Assembly (NCBI GenBank): GCA_947631625.1 | Contig: CANRMA010000002.1 | Coordinates: 1-64,000 of the forward strand | DNA: 64,000 nt | Direction: 5' to 3' | From: an uncultured Lachnospiraceae bacterium | Lineage (GTDB): Bacteria; Bacillota; Clostridia; Lachnospirales; Lachnospiraceae | Shown: in pieces, positions 27,060 through 36,220 of the stretch | How the letters are laid out: each line of letters begins with the position of its first letter | Position numbering within the stretch: position 1 is the first letter of the stretch | Notes under the pieces: generated by a model | What the model saw: the letters and a program-made list of their open reading frames with translations, nothing else | What the model was told of the DNA's origin: nothing | Database searches by the model: none | Translations under genes and position numbers: made by a program

Positions 27060-28101
27060 TTGAACAATATAGTTAGAGAAGATATTGAAAATATTATTAA
27101 TATGAAACTTGAATGGGGCAAGTTAAAGGGTAAGAATGTTTTGGTTACCGGTGCAACGGGATATTTGGCCCATTATATGATACTTACTATGCTTATGAGA
27201 AATGAGATGTTTGACAATCAAATAGGTGTTATTGCATTGTGCAGGAGCAGGGAAAAGGCAAAAGCATTATATAAAGATAAATTTAATAGAGATGATATAA
27301 CCTTTTTATTTCAAGACGTAACTGAAGATATAAATTATCCGGAGAAAATAGATTTTTTTATACATATGGCAAGTCCTGCTAATCCAAATGCGTTTACAGT
27401 TAGCCCTTGGGATGTGGTTTCTGCTAACATAAATGGTTTTGGAAAAGTGTTAGAGCGGGCGAAGAAGGATATGTCAGAAAGAATAATGTTGTTTAGTTCT
27501 AATGCAGTGTATGGAATGTGGTCGTTAGAGAACCCGCCTAAAGAAACGGATGATTGTGTGGTTCAACTTGATAACAGCAGAGACATATATGCTATTAGTA
27601 AGTTAGTATGTGAAACTATGGCAAAAGAAGAACAAGAATATTTAGATATTGTAATTGTAAGACCTTCTGTAATATATGGCCCGGGTGCTGTAGCATCGCA
27701 AAAAAAGCATTTTACGGATTTTGTAATGAACTGTATCAATAGAGAGCCAATTAGGTTATTGAGTGAAGGAAAAGTATATCGCAATATTTTATATATTTTA
27801 GATGCTGTTGCAGGCTTTTTCTATGTTTTATTAAAGGGGGGGGGCAGATACTTACAATGTTGCTGCTGATACAAGCATTAGTGTTTTACAATTAGCTAAA
27901 ATAATAGCCAAACAAAGAAATTTGGAAATTAAGTTTGATTTAAAAAAACAGGAAACTTATCATAAAGATGCTTATAGTGTAGTAAATGCGGATAACAGTC
28001 ATTTAAAGCAATTGGGTTGGAAACCGACTGTTCCTGTAGAAGAAGGCTTGCGTAGAATGATTGAATGGGCAGAAAATGATGATTATTTTAAAAACTGGTA
28101 A
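27060..28101 (+). pseudogene. NAD-dependent epimerase/dehydratase, OFF by a G9 tract
   Basis: Paralogue of the preceding SDR (TGATGYLA motif, FSSNAVYG, YAISK). TTG 27060 is the start, after AAAGGAG. The frame closes at 27869 because of nine G at 27836-27844; removing one G continues as LLKGGADTYNVAAD, aligned with ADTYNVVSD of the neighbour, and on to TAA 28099-28101 for a full-length protein of about 346 aa. All downstream sequence is intact, so this looks like a reversible OFF state or a homopolymer miscount, not decay. Confidence 0.85.
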
Positions 28102-28103
28102 AA

Positions 28104-29198
28104 ATGAAAAAAATAGATGAACTCAAAGGATTTTATAAACATAAAAAAATATTAATTACAGGTAATACAGGCTTTAAGGGTACTTGGATGACTTTAGTGT
28201 TAGAAATGATGGAAGCTGATATATATGGTTTTGCATTACCTAGTGGGAACCCATATGTTTCAGATACCTTTTATCAAAATATAAATCCTGATATAGCTGG
28301 TATTTTTTATGGTGACATATCGGATTATAAATGTTTAAAAAAGGTTGTTGATTTATCTTGCCCTGATATAATTTTTCATTTAGCGTCTCATTCATCTTTA
28401 AATCATAGTATGGATTTGCCTCATTGGATATTGCAGACAAATTTAATGGGAGCGCTTAATGTTTTAGAGGCAGCAAGAAATCAAACAAGTGTTAAAGCTG
28501 TAGTAGTAGTAACAAGCGATAAAGTATATAGAAATATGGACATGGATACAAAATATTCTGAGGAAAGTCCATTGGGAGGAAATGATCCATATTCTACAAG
28601 TAAAATATGTCAGGAATTATTAGCAAAGTGTTATTATCATAATTTTAATAATTATAATTTGGCAACAGCTCGTGCAAGTAATGTATTGGGACCGGGAGAT
28701 TATAATATTACCAGACTGTTTCCATATTTGGTAGACTGCTTAAGTCATGGGGAAGTACCTCAAATACGCAATCCGTATTCCATTAGATCATGGCAGTCGG
28801 TATTGGATGTTATAATAGGATATTTAATGTTGGGAAAATATTTGTATGAACATGACATCAATCATGACATTAAAAATGATATATCATATAATTTTGGACC
28901 TAATGAAGATGGATTTGTTACAGTCGCAGAGATGGTAAATATGGTATGTAAAGAGTTTGGATTGGAAAGGTATTTGGTGAATGACCTTCCGGGTCATATA
29001 CAGCATGAGGCAAAAATTTTAAAATTAAACAGTGATAAAGCGTATAAGGTATTGGGATGGAAACCCCTTAATACGCTTTATGAAAGTGTACATCAGAGTA
29101 TTGAGATGATAAAACAAGAGCAAGAAGGAATGGATTTACGACTTATTACAGGTAGTTATGTTAAAGAATATATAGAAAAATGGGAGAATTGTGAATGA
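28104..29198 (+). CDS. rfbG: CDP-glucose 4,6-dehydratase
   Basis: 364 aa extended SDR. TGNTGFKGTW (19-28) is the characteristic NAD motif of RfbG; VTSDKVY and YSTSK (163-167) form the active site. It converts CDP-glucose to CDP-4-keto-6-deoxyglucose, the substrate of RfbH. It starts 2 bases after the repaired end of the SDR gene, so a frameshift there could reduce its coupled translation. Stop overlaps the next ATG by 4 bases. Confidence 0.94.
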   Translation: MKKIDELKGFYKHKKILITGNTGFKGTWMTLVLEMMEADIYGFALPSGNPYVSDTFYQNINPDIAGIFYGDISDYKCLKKVVDLSCPDIIFHLASHSSLNHSMDLPHWILQTNLMGALNVLEAARNQTSVKAVVVVTSDKVYRNMDMDTKYSEESPLGGNDPYSTSKICQELLAKCYYHNFNNYNLATARASNVLGPGDYNITRLFPYLVDCLSHGEVPQIRNPYSIRSWQSVLDVIIGYLMLGKYLYEHDINHDIKNDISYNFGPNEDGFVTVAEMVNMVCKEFGLERYLVNDLPGHIQHEAKILKLNSDKAYKVLGWKPLNTLYESVHQSIEMIKQEQEGMDLRLITGSYVKEYIEKWENCE

Positions 29199-30931
29199 CG
29201 GTATCGGAATACATTTTTGAATTTTTGTACAAAAAAGGATGTAAAACTGTTTTTTTGGTATCAGGAAGTTCAGCTATGTGGCTGACAGACGCATTATGCA
29301 GAAATGATGATTTAAAAGCAATCTGCTGTCATCATGAGCAGGCGGCAGCTATGTCCGCAGACGGATATGGGAGAATTCATGGAGATGTCCCAGGTTGCTG
29401 TCTTGTAACAATAGGACCAGGCGCTACTAATGCAATTACGGGAGTTGCACAGGCATATCTTGATTCTTCGCCAATGTTTGTTATTTCAGGACAGGCTAAT
29501 TCTCGTTTATTAGATTATGAAATAAAAACAGGAATTCGTCAGCATGGCACACAAAGTTTAAATTTGGAGCCGATTGTAACACCAATCACTAAATATTTTG
29601 CCGCGGTAATGGATCCTGCAGATATAAGAATACATATGGAAAAAGCATATCATTATGCAATAACGGGACGTAAGGGGCCGGTATGGATCGATGTGCCTGT
29701 TGACATTCAGAATAAGCAGGTGCCGGAAGAGATGGATGGATATAATATTTTACAAGAAAGTAATGCGTATGATGTTGATTATCAAAATATAGCCAAAATT
29801 GTGTTGGAAGCTAAGAAGCCTCTTATATTGGCAGGATATGGAGTGAGATGTAGTCAGGCAGTTGAAGAACTTAAAGAGTTGAGCAGAAAAATACAGGCGC
29901 CGATAGTAACTTCAAGAGGAGGAATTGACGTTATTACGTCCGATAGCGAATGGTTTGTAGGAAGGCCGGGCGCTTATGGAGATAGGGCATCACATTTTGC
30001 GATTCAGCAATGCGATTTGCTTTTGATAATGGGTAGCAGACTCTCAGTTTCTACAATAGGATATTATCCACGGAAACTTGCGCAAAATGCTGTTAAAATA
30101 ATGGTAGATATTGATGAAAAAGAACTTTCAAAAGAAGATGTGCCTATAGACTATAAATATAATATTGATATAAAAGAATTTATTACGACTTTGTTGGATA
30201 ATATTACTGAAACTGTTTCGGAAGAGCGGCGAATTTGGAAAATGCACTGTTTTGATATGCGTATGAAGTATCCGAATGTAAAACCTGAGTACAAAAAAGA
30301 GATGCCGCTTAATGAGTATTGGGTTACAAAGAAATTGTCAGATTTAGTAAGCGGACAGGCTAATATTATTGTTGATACAGGAAGTGTGTGCAATATAGTG
30401 TCTCAAAGTTGGCGACTTAAAGAAGGACAGAGATATCTTATATCCGGGGGATTGTCATGCATGGGGTTTTGGGCAACAGCAATGGGAGCATATCAGGATA
30501 AACGTCAATTAATTGCTATAACCGGAGATGGCAGTGCGCAGATGAATATACAGGAGCTTGCAACTATTGATTATAATAATATCCCCTTAAAACTTTTTGT
30601 TTACAATAACAATGGTTATATGTTGATAAGGCATAATCAGCATAATTATATGAATGACCGTTTTTTAGGTGTTGGTCCGGATAGTGGGCTGAAAACACCG
30701 GATTTTTGCAAGGTTGCAGAGGCTTACGGAGTTAAAGCTGTAAGGATAGAAAGTGAAGAAGAAATGGATGAAAAAATGCAGGAGGTGCTAAGTGCAAATG
30801 AACCGGTACTGTGTGAGATTATCGTTCAGGAGTTTGCGCCTATTGAACCTAGAATTGCGTCTAAAGTTATGCCGGATGGGTCTTTAAAAGCTGCAGAATT
30901 TGATGATTTATATCCATTTTTAGAACAGTAA
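29195..30931 (+). CDS. Thiamine-diphosphate-dependent carboligase, acetolactate-synthase-like (YerE-like)
   Basis: 578 aa with the three-domain plan of the family: N-terminal Pyr domain with activating Glu48 (HHEQAA), middle domain, and C-terminal PP domain with GDGSAQMN (from 444) and the NN after it. Located next to RfbF/G/H, it resembles YerE of Yersinia, which adds a two-carbon unit from pyruvate to C4 of a CDP-3,6-dideoxy-4-ketosugar to give yersiniose. A plain acetolactate synthase is unlikely here. The donor and acceptor are inferred from context. Confidence 0.8.
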   Translation: MTVSEYIFEFLYKKGCKTVFLVSGSSAMWLTDALCRNDDLKAICCHHEQAAAMSADGYGRIHGDVPGCCLVTIGPGATNAITGVAQAYLDSSPMFVISGQANSRLLDYEIKTGIRQHGTQSLNLEPIVTPITKYFAAVMDPADIRIHMEKAYHYAITGRKGPVWIDVPVDIQNKQVPEEMDGYNILQESNAYDVDYQNIAKIVLEAKKPLILAGYGVRCSQAVEELKELSRKIQAPIVTSRGGIDVITSDSEWFVGRPGAYGDRASHFAIQQCDLLLIMGSRLSVSTIGYYPRKLAQNAVKIMVDIDEKELSKEDVPIDYKYNIDIKEFITTLLDNITETVSEERRIWKMHCFDMRMKYPNVKPEYKKEMPLNEYWVTKKLSDLVSGQANIIVDTGSVCNIVSQSWRLKEGQRYLISGGLSCMGFWATAMGAYQDKRQLIAITGDGSAQMNIQELATIDYNNIPLKLFVYNNNGYMLIRHNQHNYMNDRFLGVGPDSGLKTPDFCKVAEAYGVKAVRIESEEEMDEKMQEVLSANEPVLCEIIVQEFAPIEPRIASKVMPDGSLKAAEFDDLYPFLEQ

Positions 30932-30988
30932 ATTGCGATTAAAACAGTTGATAATAAATAATTGTCATTATTAAAGAAGGAAAAAATT

Positions 30989-32089
30989 ATGATTATAAGA
31001 GCAAAAACGAAAAATTTATTTTCCGGTAGGAAATTAACCGAAAGGCAAGAAAAGAATAGTAAAAAGAATATTGAAGAATTAGAATCAGGGAAGATTGTGT
31101 TACAGTCATATCCGAGAAGGTTGGTATTTGAATTAACTAATGCATGTAATTTAAATTGTATCATGTGTGGACGAAATGCGGCTGATTTTAAACCGACAGT
31201 TTTTGACATGGATGTTTTTCGGAGTTTTGAACCTTTAATGGATATTGTTGAAGAAGTTACATTAATGGGTTGGGGGGAGCCTACCATACATCCGAATTTT
31301 ATTGAAATGCTTCAAATAATTAATAAACATAGTGCCAGAAAATATTTTTGTACTAATGGTATGAATCTTAAAAAGATCAAAGATGCAATTTTTGATTATA
31401 ATGTTGATGTTTTTGCTGTAAGTCTCGATGGGGCTACAGATGAAACCAATGGACGCATTAGGCGGGGATCAAAAATAGATGTTATTAAGGATGATCTGAA
31501 AGAAATTGTAAGCATAAAGAAGGAGAGAGGACTGCGATATCCGTGGATTAATTTTGTGTTTTGCGCGATGCGTTCTAATTTGCATGAACTTCCGGATTTA
31601 GTACGTCTGGCGGCGGATATAGGCATAGAAGAAGTTAAAGTAGTATATTTAACAGTGTTTGGGAATGATTTAATGAATGAAAGTTTATGGGGACATGAGT
31701 CGGAGGTCAGCGAGGTTTTTGATGAGGCTGTAAGAGTCGGAGAAGAATTAGGTATTATTTTAAAACTTCCCCATATTTCCGGAAAAGATGAAGCTGGTAA
31801 TAAATTGCATAAGGATTGTTTTGTGGCATGGAGAGATTTCTTTTTGGGCTCTGACGGTTATGTTAGACCATGTATGTCAACACCGATACAATTTTTTCAA
31901 TATCAAAAAGATATTAATTTTATGGAATTGTGGAATGCGCCGCAGTATCAAAGGTATCGCGAGTTTGTAAATAATCATGATAAAATGGATTTGCCTTGTA
32001 AAAGATGTTATCAGTCATCTCATTGTAATTGGAATCGAAAAGAGTCTTTTATACAGATTGGAGAAAAATTTTCTCCTGAGTGGGATTAA
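30989..32089 (+). CDS. Radical SAM/SPASM protein (2)
   Basis: 366 aa. CNLNCIMC carries the Fe-S/SAM cysteines (C-x3-C-x2-C), followed by GWGEPTIHPNF. C-terminal cysteines in RPCMS and CKRCYQSSHC fit SPASM-type auxiliary clusters. ATG 30989 has AGAAGG 8 bases upstream and is preferred over TTG 30962. It opens the carrier-protein module (adenylation, methyltransferase, ACP). It may modify the tethered acid or a sugar; no close function can be named. Confidence 0.82.
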   Translation: MIIRAKTKNLFSGRKLTERQEKNSKKNIEELESGKIVLQSYPRRLVFELTNACNLNCIMCGRNAADFKPTVFDMDVFRSFEPLMDIVEEVTLMGWGEPTIHPNFIEMLQIINKHSARKYFCTNGMNLKKIKDAIFDYNVDVFAVSLDGATDETNGRIRRGSKIDVIKDDLKEIVSIKKERGLRYPWINFVFCAMRSNLHELPDLVRLAADIGIEEVKVVYLTVFGNDLMNESLWGHESEVSEVFDEAVRVGEELGIILKLPHISGKDEAGNKLHKDCFVAWRDFFLGSDGYVRPCMSTPIQFFQYQKDINFMELWNAPQYQRYREFVNNHDKMDLPCKRCYQSSHCNWNRKESFIQIGEKFSPEWD

Positions 32090-32119
32090 AAAATGTAATA
32101 AGAAGAAAGGCTAACATAA

Positions 32120-33625
32120 ATGTTAAATACCGTTTTAGATTATTTAATTCAAAGCTATAAATCATACCCGGATAAGCCCGCGCTAATATATTCAGAACGG
32201 GAAATGACATATGGGCAACTATATTTATCGGCAGTAAATACTGCCGGATGGATTAACGAAAATATAGGATGTGTCAGGCAGCCGGTTATAGTAATGATGA
32301 AAAATTCTGATAAGGCGGTGGCGGCTTTTCTGGGAGTTGCGCTGAGTGGAAATATCTATGTGCCCATAGATTCTGATATGCCGGAGGACAGGCTCAGGGT
32401 TATCATTGATATTTTAAATCCTCGGTGCGTTATTAATTGTGAAGATGATATCATATCAGATATGTTTGAATGTCCTGTTATTTCTTATGATGAAATACAG
32501 AATCATGACTTTGTACAGGAAAATGTTTTAAAACTTAAAGAAAGTATTATTGATACAGATCCGTTGTATATCCTGTTTACATCAGGTTCCACCGGGGTTC
32601 CCAAAGGTGTGGTGGTCAGCCATAGAGCGGTCATTGATTTTACGGAAGAAGCATCCGAAAAAATGGAGTTTAGCAAAAATGAAATCTTTTTAAACCAGGC
32701 TCCATTTTATTTTGATGCTTCAGTGCCGGATATATTCTGTACAATAAGAAACGGGGCAACATTACATATAGTGGATAAGAGTCTGTTCGCTTTTCCAATT
32801 AAAATTGTTGACTATATTAGTCAAAATAATATAAACGCTATATATTGGGTACCGTCTGCATTGGTAACTGTAGCCAATATGAAAGTATTAGGAAAGCGTG
32901 ATATTTCCTGCCTCAAAAAGATTATGTTCTGCGGAGAGGTCATGCCTGCAAAACAGTTAAATATGTGGATGAAGGCAGTACCGGAAGCCAAATATGTTAA
33001 TTATTACGGGCCATGTGAAGCGACGTATGCATGCAGCTATTATATTATAGACAGACATTTTGAGGATGATGAACCCCTGCCTATAGGGAAGGCAGCAAAA
33101 AATACAGCATTGATGATAATTAATGACAATAAAGAGGTTTTAAGTTCGAGGGGGGGGCTAATTGGAGAAATATATATCCGCGGTTCAGGACTTGCCTTGG
33201 GATACTACAATAACCCTGAAAAAACAAAAGAAAATTTTGTTCAGAATCCTCTTAATTCATTATATCCGGAAACAGTATATAAAACCGGGGATCTGGCGCA
33301 CTATGATGAGGAAGGGAATATAATTTATGACGGAAGATGTGATTATCAGATAAAGCATATGGGCTATCGTATCGAATTGGGTGAAATTGAGACCTGTGTA
33401 GGAGCCATTGAAAAAGTGAACCAGACAGCCTGTATTTATATTAAGTCAAAAGAAATGATAATCTGCTATTATAGCGGAATGGTTTCAGAGAATGAAATTG
33501 TTGATGTATTAAAGAGAAAGCTGCCGTTTTATATGATTCCTAAAAAGATTATTAAGATGGATTCGCTTCCAATGAATATGAATGGAAAGATTGACAGGAA
33601 AAAATTAGAAAGTAACTGGAGTTAA
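32120..33625 (+). CDS. Amino-acid/acyl adenylation enzyme (DltA/NRPS A-domain type), with G8 tract
   Basis: 501 aa stand-alone adenylation enzyme. Core motifs in order: FTSGSTGVPKGV (A3), NYYGPCEAT (A5), KTGDLAHYDEEGNI (A7), MGYRIELGEIE (A8) and MNGKIDRKKL with the catalytic A10 lysine. It should activate a carboxylic acid, probably an amino acid, with ATP and load the carrier protein at 34697. Eight G at 33150-33157 encode SRGGL and are in frame. Similar A-domains drive D-alanylation and glycan acylation. The substrate cannot be read off. Confidence 0.88.
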   Translation: MLNTVLDYLIQSYKSYPDKPALIYSEREMTYGQLYLSAVNTAGWINENIGCVRQPVIVMMKNSDKAVAAFLGVALSGNIYVPIDSDMPEDRLRVIIDILNPRCVINCEDDIISDMFECPVISYDEIQNHDFVQENVLKLKESIIDTDPLYILFTSGSTGVPKGVVVSHRAVIDFTEEASEKMEFSKNEIFLNQAPFYFDASVPDIFCTIRNGATLHIVDKSLFAFPIKIVDYISQNNINAIYWVPSALVTVANMKVLGKRDISCLKKIMFCGEVMPAKQLNMWMKAVPEAKYVNYYGPCEATYACSYYIIDRHFEDDEPLPIGKAAKNTALMIINDNKEVLSSRGGLIGEIYIRGSGLALGYYNNPEKTKENFVQNPLNSLYPETVYKTGDLAHYDEEGNIIYDGRCDYQIKHMGYRIELGEIETCVGAIEKVNQTACIYIKSKEMIICYYSGMVSENEIVDVLKRKLPFYMIPKKIIKMDSLPMNMNGKIDRKKLESNWS

Positions 33626-33628
33626 AAT

Positions 33629-34667
33629 ATGAAAAATATAGACACAATTTATCTGACTGAGAGAAATGATGTCAATAGTGATGGAAGCATGATTTGTTTT
33701 GATCCGTCTTATGTAAAATACGGGAAAGAATCATGGAATTCTTTAACAAAACTTATTAAAGAAAATGATATTAATACTGTTATGGGGAGTAAAAATGATA
33801 TTAATATCATAAGCAGACTGCTTTGGGAATGCGGCAGCTTGGAACGATATGTACTAACTGATGCAGATGAAGGGTTTCAGATCGAAAGTATAAACGACAG
33901 GCGGACTAAACTTCGTTGGGATATGGTAGCGAATAAGGCAAAAGAAGATGACAGCATAGAACAATCCGGATGGGTGAGCAGTTTTACGGGTGAAGTATTT
34001 TCCGAAAAAGAAATGGACGAGTTTACGGAAAATATATACTTTAAACTAAGGAATTTTTGTAATAAATCGTCCAAAGTACTGGAGATAGGTATCGCTTCGG
34101 GGCTGACAGGATTTAAGATAGCGCCGTTAGTAAATACATATATAGGGGTAGATTTATCCGAGGCAACGCTCACTCGTACAGGTAAGGCATTGGAAAAACG
34201 TGGAATAAGTAATGTGAAACTGGTCGCGGGGGGGGGCGATTCAGGTAGATGAACTGGGATTTAACGATATAGATATCATAATAATAAACAGTGTTGCACA
34301 GTATTTTCCGGGATATAATTATTTTATTGAAGTAATAAGAAGATGCGTTAAATGTCTCTCAACTAACGGGATAATATTTGCCGGGGACATTATGGATCTC
34401 GATAAAAAAAATGAATTTATGAATGTGCTTAGTCGAAGCGGAGGAAAATCAAGTATAGAAGATCTCTGGTATCCTAAGAAATTTATAAACGAAGTTCCTG
34501 CATACATATCAGAGATATATAAAACAGAAATAAGTGAAAAAGAGAAATATACAATTAAAAACGAGATGAATCAGTTTAGGTATGATGTTATTTATTATGT
34601 AGATAAGAATACAAGTAATAGCATAGCAAAGACAAAGTTGGAATTTGGGAGAAATTATGTAAACTAA
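33629..34667 (+). pseudogene. SAM-dependent methyltransferase, OFF by a G9 tract
   Basis: The first frame (to 34252) contains VLEIGIASGLTGFKIAP, motif I of class I methyltransferases, and VGVDLSEATL-like motif II. Nine G at 34228-34236 shift it to a stop. Removing one G continues as VAGGAIQVDELGFNDID and then INSVAQYFPGYNYF, through to TAA at 34665-34667, about 345 aa. NSVAQYFPG is typical of methyltransferase domains found in NRPS modules. It lies between the adenylation and carrier genes, so it may methylate a carrier-bound residue. Phase-variable or a miscount. Confidence 0.82.
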
Positions 34668-34696
34668 AAGAAGTTTACATAATACAAGCGAAAGGC

Positions 34697-34939
34697 ATGG
34701 ATATAAAAATGAAGACGGAACTCGAAAACATATTAATGGAGTGTGGAATTGAAAAGGATGATTTAAACTGTCAGGATTTTATTAAAGCCGGGGTAATGGA
34801 TTCTATGATGGTGGCAGATATTGTAATTGCCATAGAAGATAGATTCTGTATAGAGATTGATGGGGAAGATATAGTGCCGGAATGGTTTGTTAATATTTTA
34901 ACAATAGAAGAGTTGGTAAATAAATATAAGAATATATAA
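34697..34939 (+). CDS. Acyl/peptidyl carrier protein
   Basis: 80 aa. AGVMDSMMVADIV places Ser36 in the DS(M/L) phosphopantetheine site; the acidic four-helix pattern and length are typical. It should carry the acid activated by the enzyme at 32120. It follows the methyltransferase by 29 bases and precedes a possible acyltransferase. A free-standing carrier with its own adenylation enzyme is the DltA-DltC arrangement. Confidence 0.88.
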   Translation: MDIKMKTELENILMECGIEKDDLNCQDFIKAGVMDSMMVADIVIAIEDRFCIEIDGEDIVPEWFVNILTIEELVNKYKNI

Positions 34940-34970
34940 ACGAAATAATATAAAATAAAAAGGTAAAACT

Positions 34971-36194
34971 ATGTTAGACTTATTGGCAAAGGTTGGCAAT
35001 AGAAGAATAATACTGTGGGGAACTGGCAATACGGGTAATGCGTTTTATGAAAAATATAGAAATGATCTTGATATATATGCGTGTACTTGTAATGAAAAGG
35101 AATTTAAATCCATCGCCGGTTTAAAAACCATACAATGGGATGAGATTGACAGGCAGATTGATTTTATTATTGTCTGCAGTATATATTATGAAGAAATAAG
35201 AAGACAGTTGATGGTAAGAGGTTTTGAGGTAAATGTTGATTTTATAAAATTTGATATATTTGAAGAACTTTATGAAGGTTTCAGGGAAAACAAAAAGTTA
35301 ATATTAGCGATAGGCCAATGCGAAATACGTGAAATGATTACAGCGTTAAAACGCCTTAAAAACTTTAAGAAATATTATTCAATGATATATTATAATGAGC
35401 GTGGTATTTGTGAGCATGGAGATTTGTTTGACTGGACCCTGTTAAAAGAGTTTATGAATATTATAGGTATGGCTGACTATATTATGCTGCCTTCTGCAAT
35501 AAGCCCTCAGGCAAAGTATGATTTTCAGTATATAAAAAGTTTTATAGGTGATAAGTGTAGTGTTATCACAATATCTTTATTTAATTTTGACAGTTATTGG
35601 CCTCAGGATATAGCAAGGGAACGGTCCGTAAACAAATATTACATGATGCAAAAAAATATGAAATTACCTGCATATGTGGAAAGAGATCAGGTAATAGAAA
35701 AATTAGTTGATGAAAATTATTCTGTGAAGAAGATTATGGAATTAATTTCCAAAGAAGATTATTTTAAAAAAGAAGACGTAATGATGAATCATCAAAATTC
35801 ACTAAAACGATTCAGGCTGACGGACAGATTATCAGATGTTAAAATTGGTGATTTTATTGAAAGTAATTATAATTTAGTAAAATTATATTGTGACAGAGGT
35901 CATTTTAATCAGAATTTACTTAGAGAATATGTACGAAGAATTTTGAACTATTTAGGTGCCAATGAAAGCTTGGTTGAATTACAGAATATGGATTTTGAGG
36001 ATATGTTTATGAGAATAAATGAACTTCCTATTTATCCAAGTACGGCTGCCATTCTAAACCTTGAGTGGATAAACAGAGGTACTCTTTACAGACAACATTT
36101 GTACAGTGGCATCAGAACTGTGACATTTGAAGAATATATGGAAACATTTATAGAGTATTGTTTTGCAGTGAAGAAGACATTACAATTTTGTTAG
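34971..36194 (+). CDS. N-terminal Rossmann module plus WcbI-like domain
   Basis: 407 aa. Residues 1-100 are the small nucleotide-binding module (IILWGTGNTGNAFYEKY) that recurs in block B. From about residue 110 the sequence LAIGQCEIREM, later FNFDSYWPQ and DRGHFNQNLLREY, resembles WcbI-type polysaccharide enzymes, which bind CoA and are thought to acylate sugars. Placed after the carrier protein, it is the best candidate to move the acyl group to the glycan. The WcbI assignment is tentative. Confidence 0.55.
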   Translation: MLDLLAKVGNRRIILWGTGNTGNAFYEKYRNDLDIYACTCNEKEFKSIAGLKTIQWDEIDRQIDFIIVCSIYYEEIRRQLMVRGFEVNVDFIKFDIFEELYEGFRENKKLILAIGQCEIREMITALKRLKNFKKYYSMIYYNERGICEHGDLFDWTLLKEFMNIIGMADYIMLPSAISPQAKYDFQYIKSFIGDKCSVITISLFNFDSYWPQDIARERSVNKYYMMQKNMKLPAYVERDQVIEKLVDENYSVKKIMELISKEDYFKKEDVMMNHQNSLKRFRLTDRLSDVKIGDFIESNYNLVKLYCDRGHFNQNLLREYVRRILNYLGANESLVELQNMDFEDMFMRINELPIYPSTAAILNLEWINRGTLYRQHLYSGIRTVTFEEYMETFIEYCFAVKKTLQFC

Positions 36195-36220
36195 AAAATA
36201 CTTATAATTTGAACAAAATA

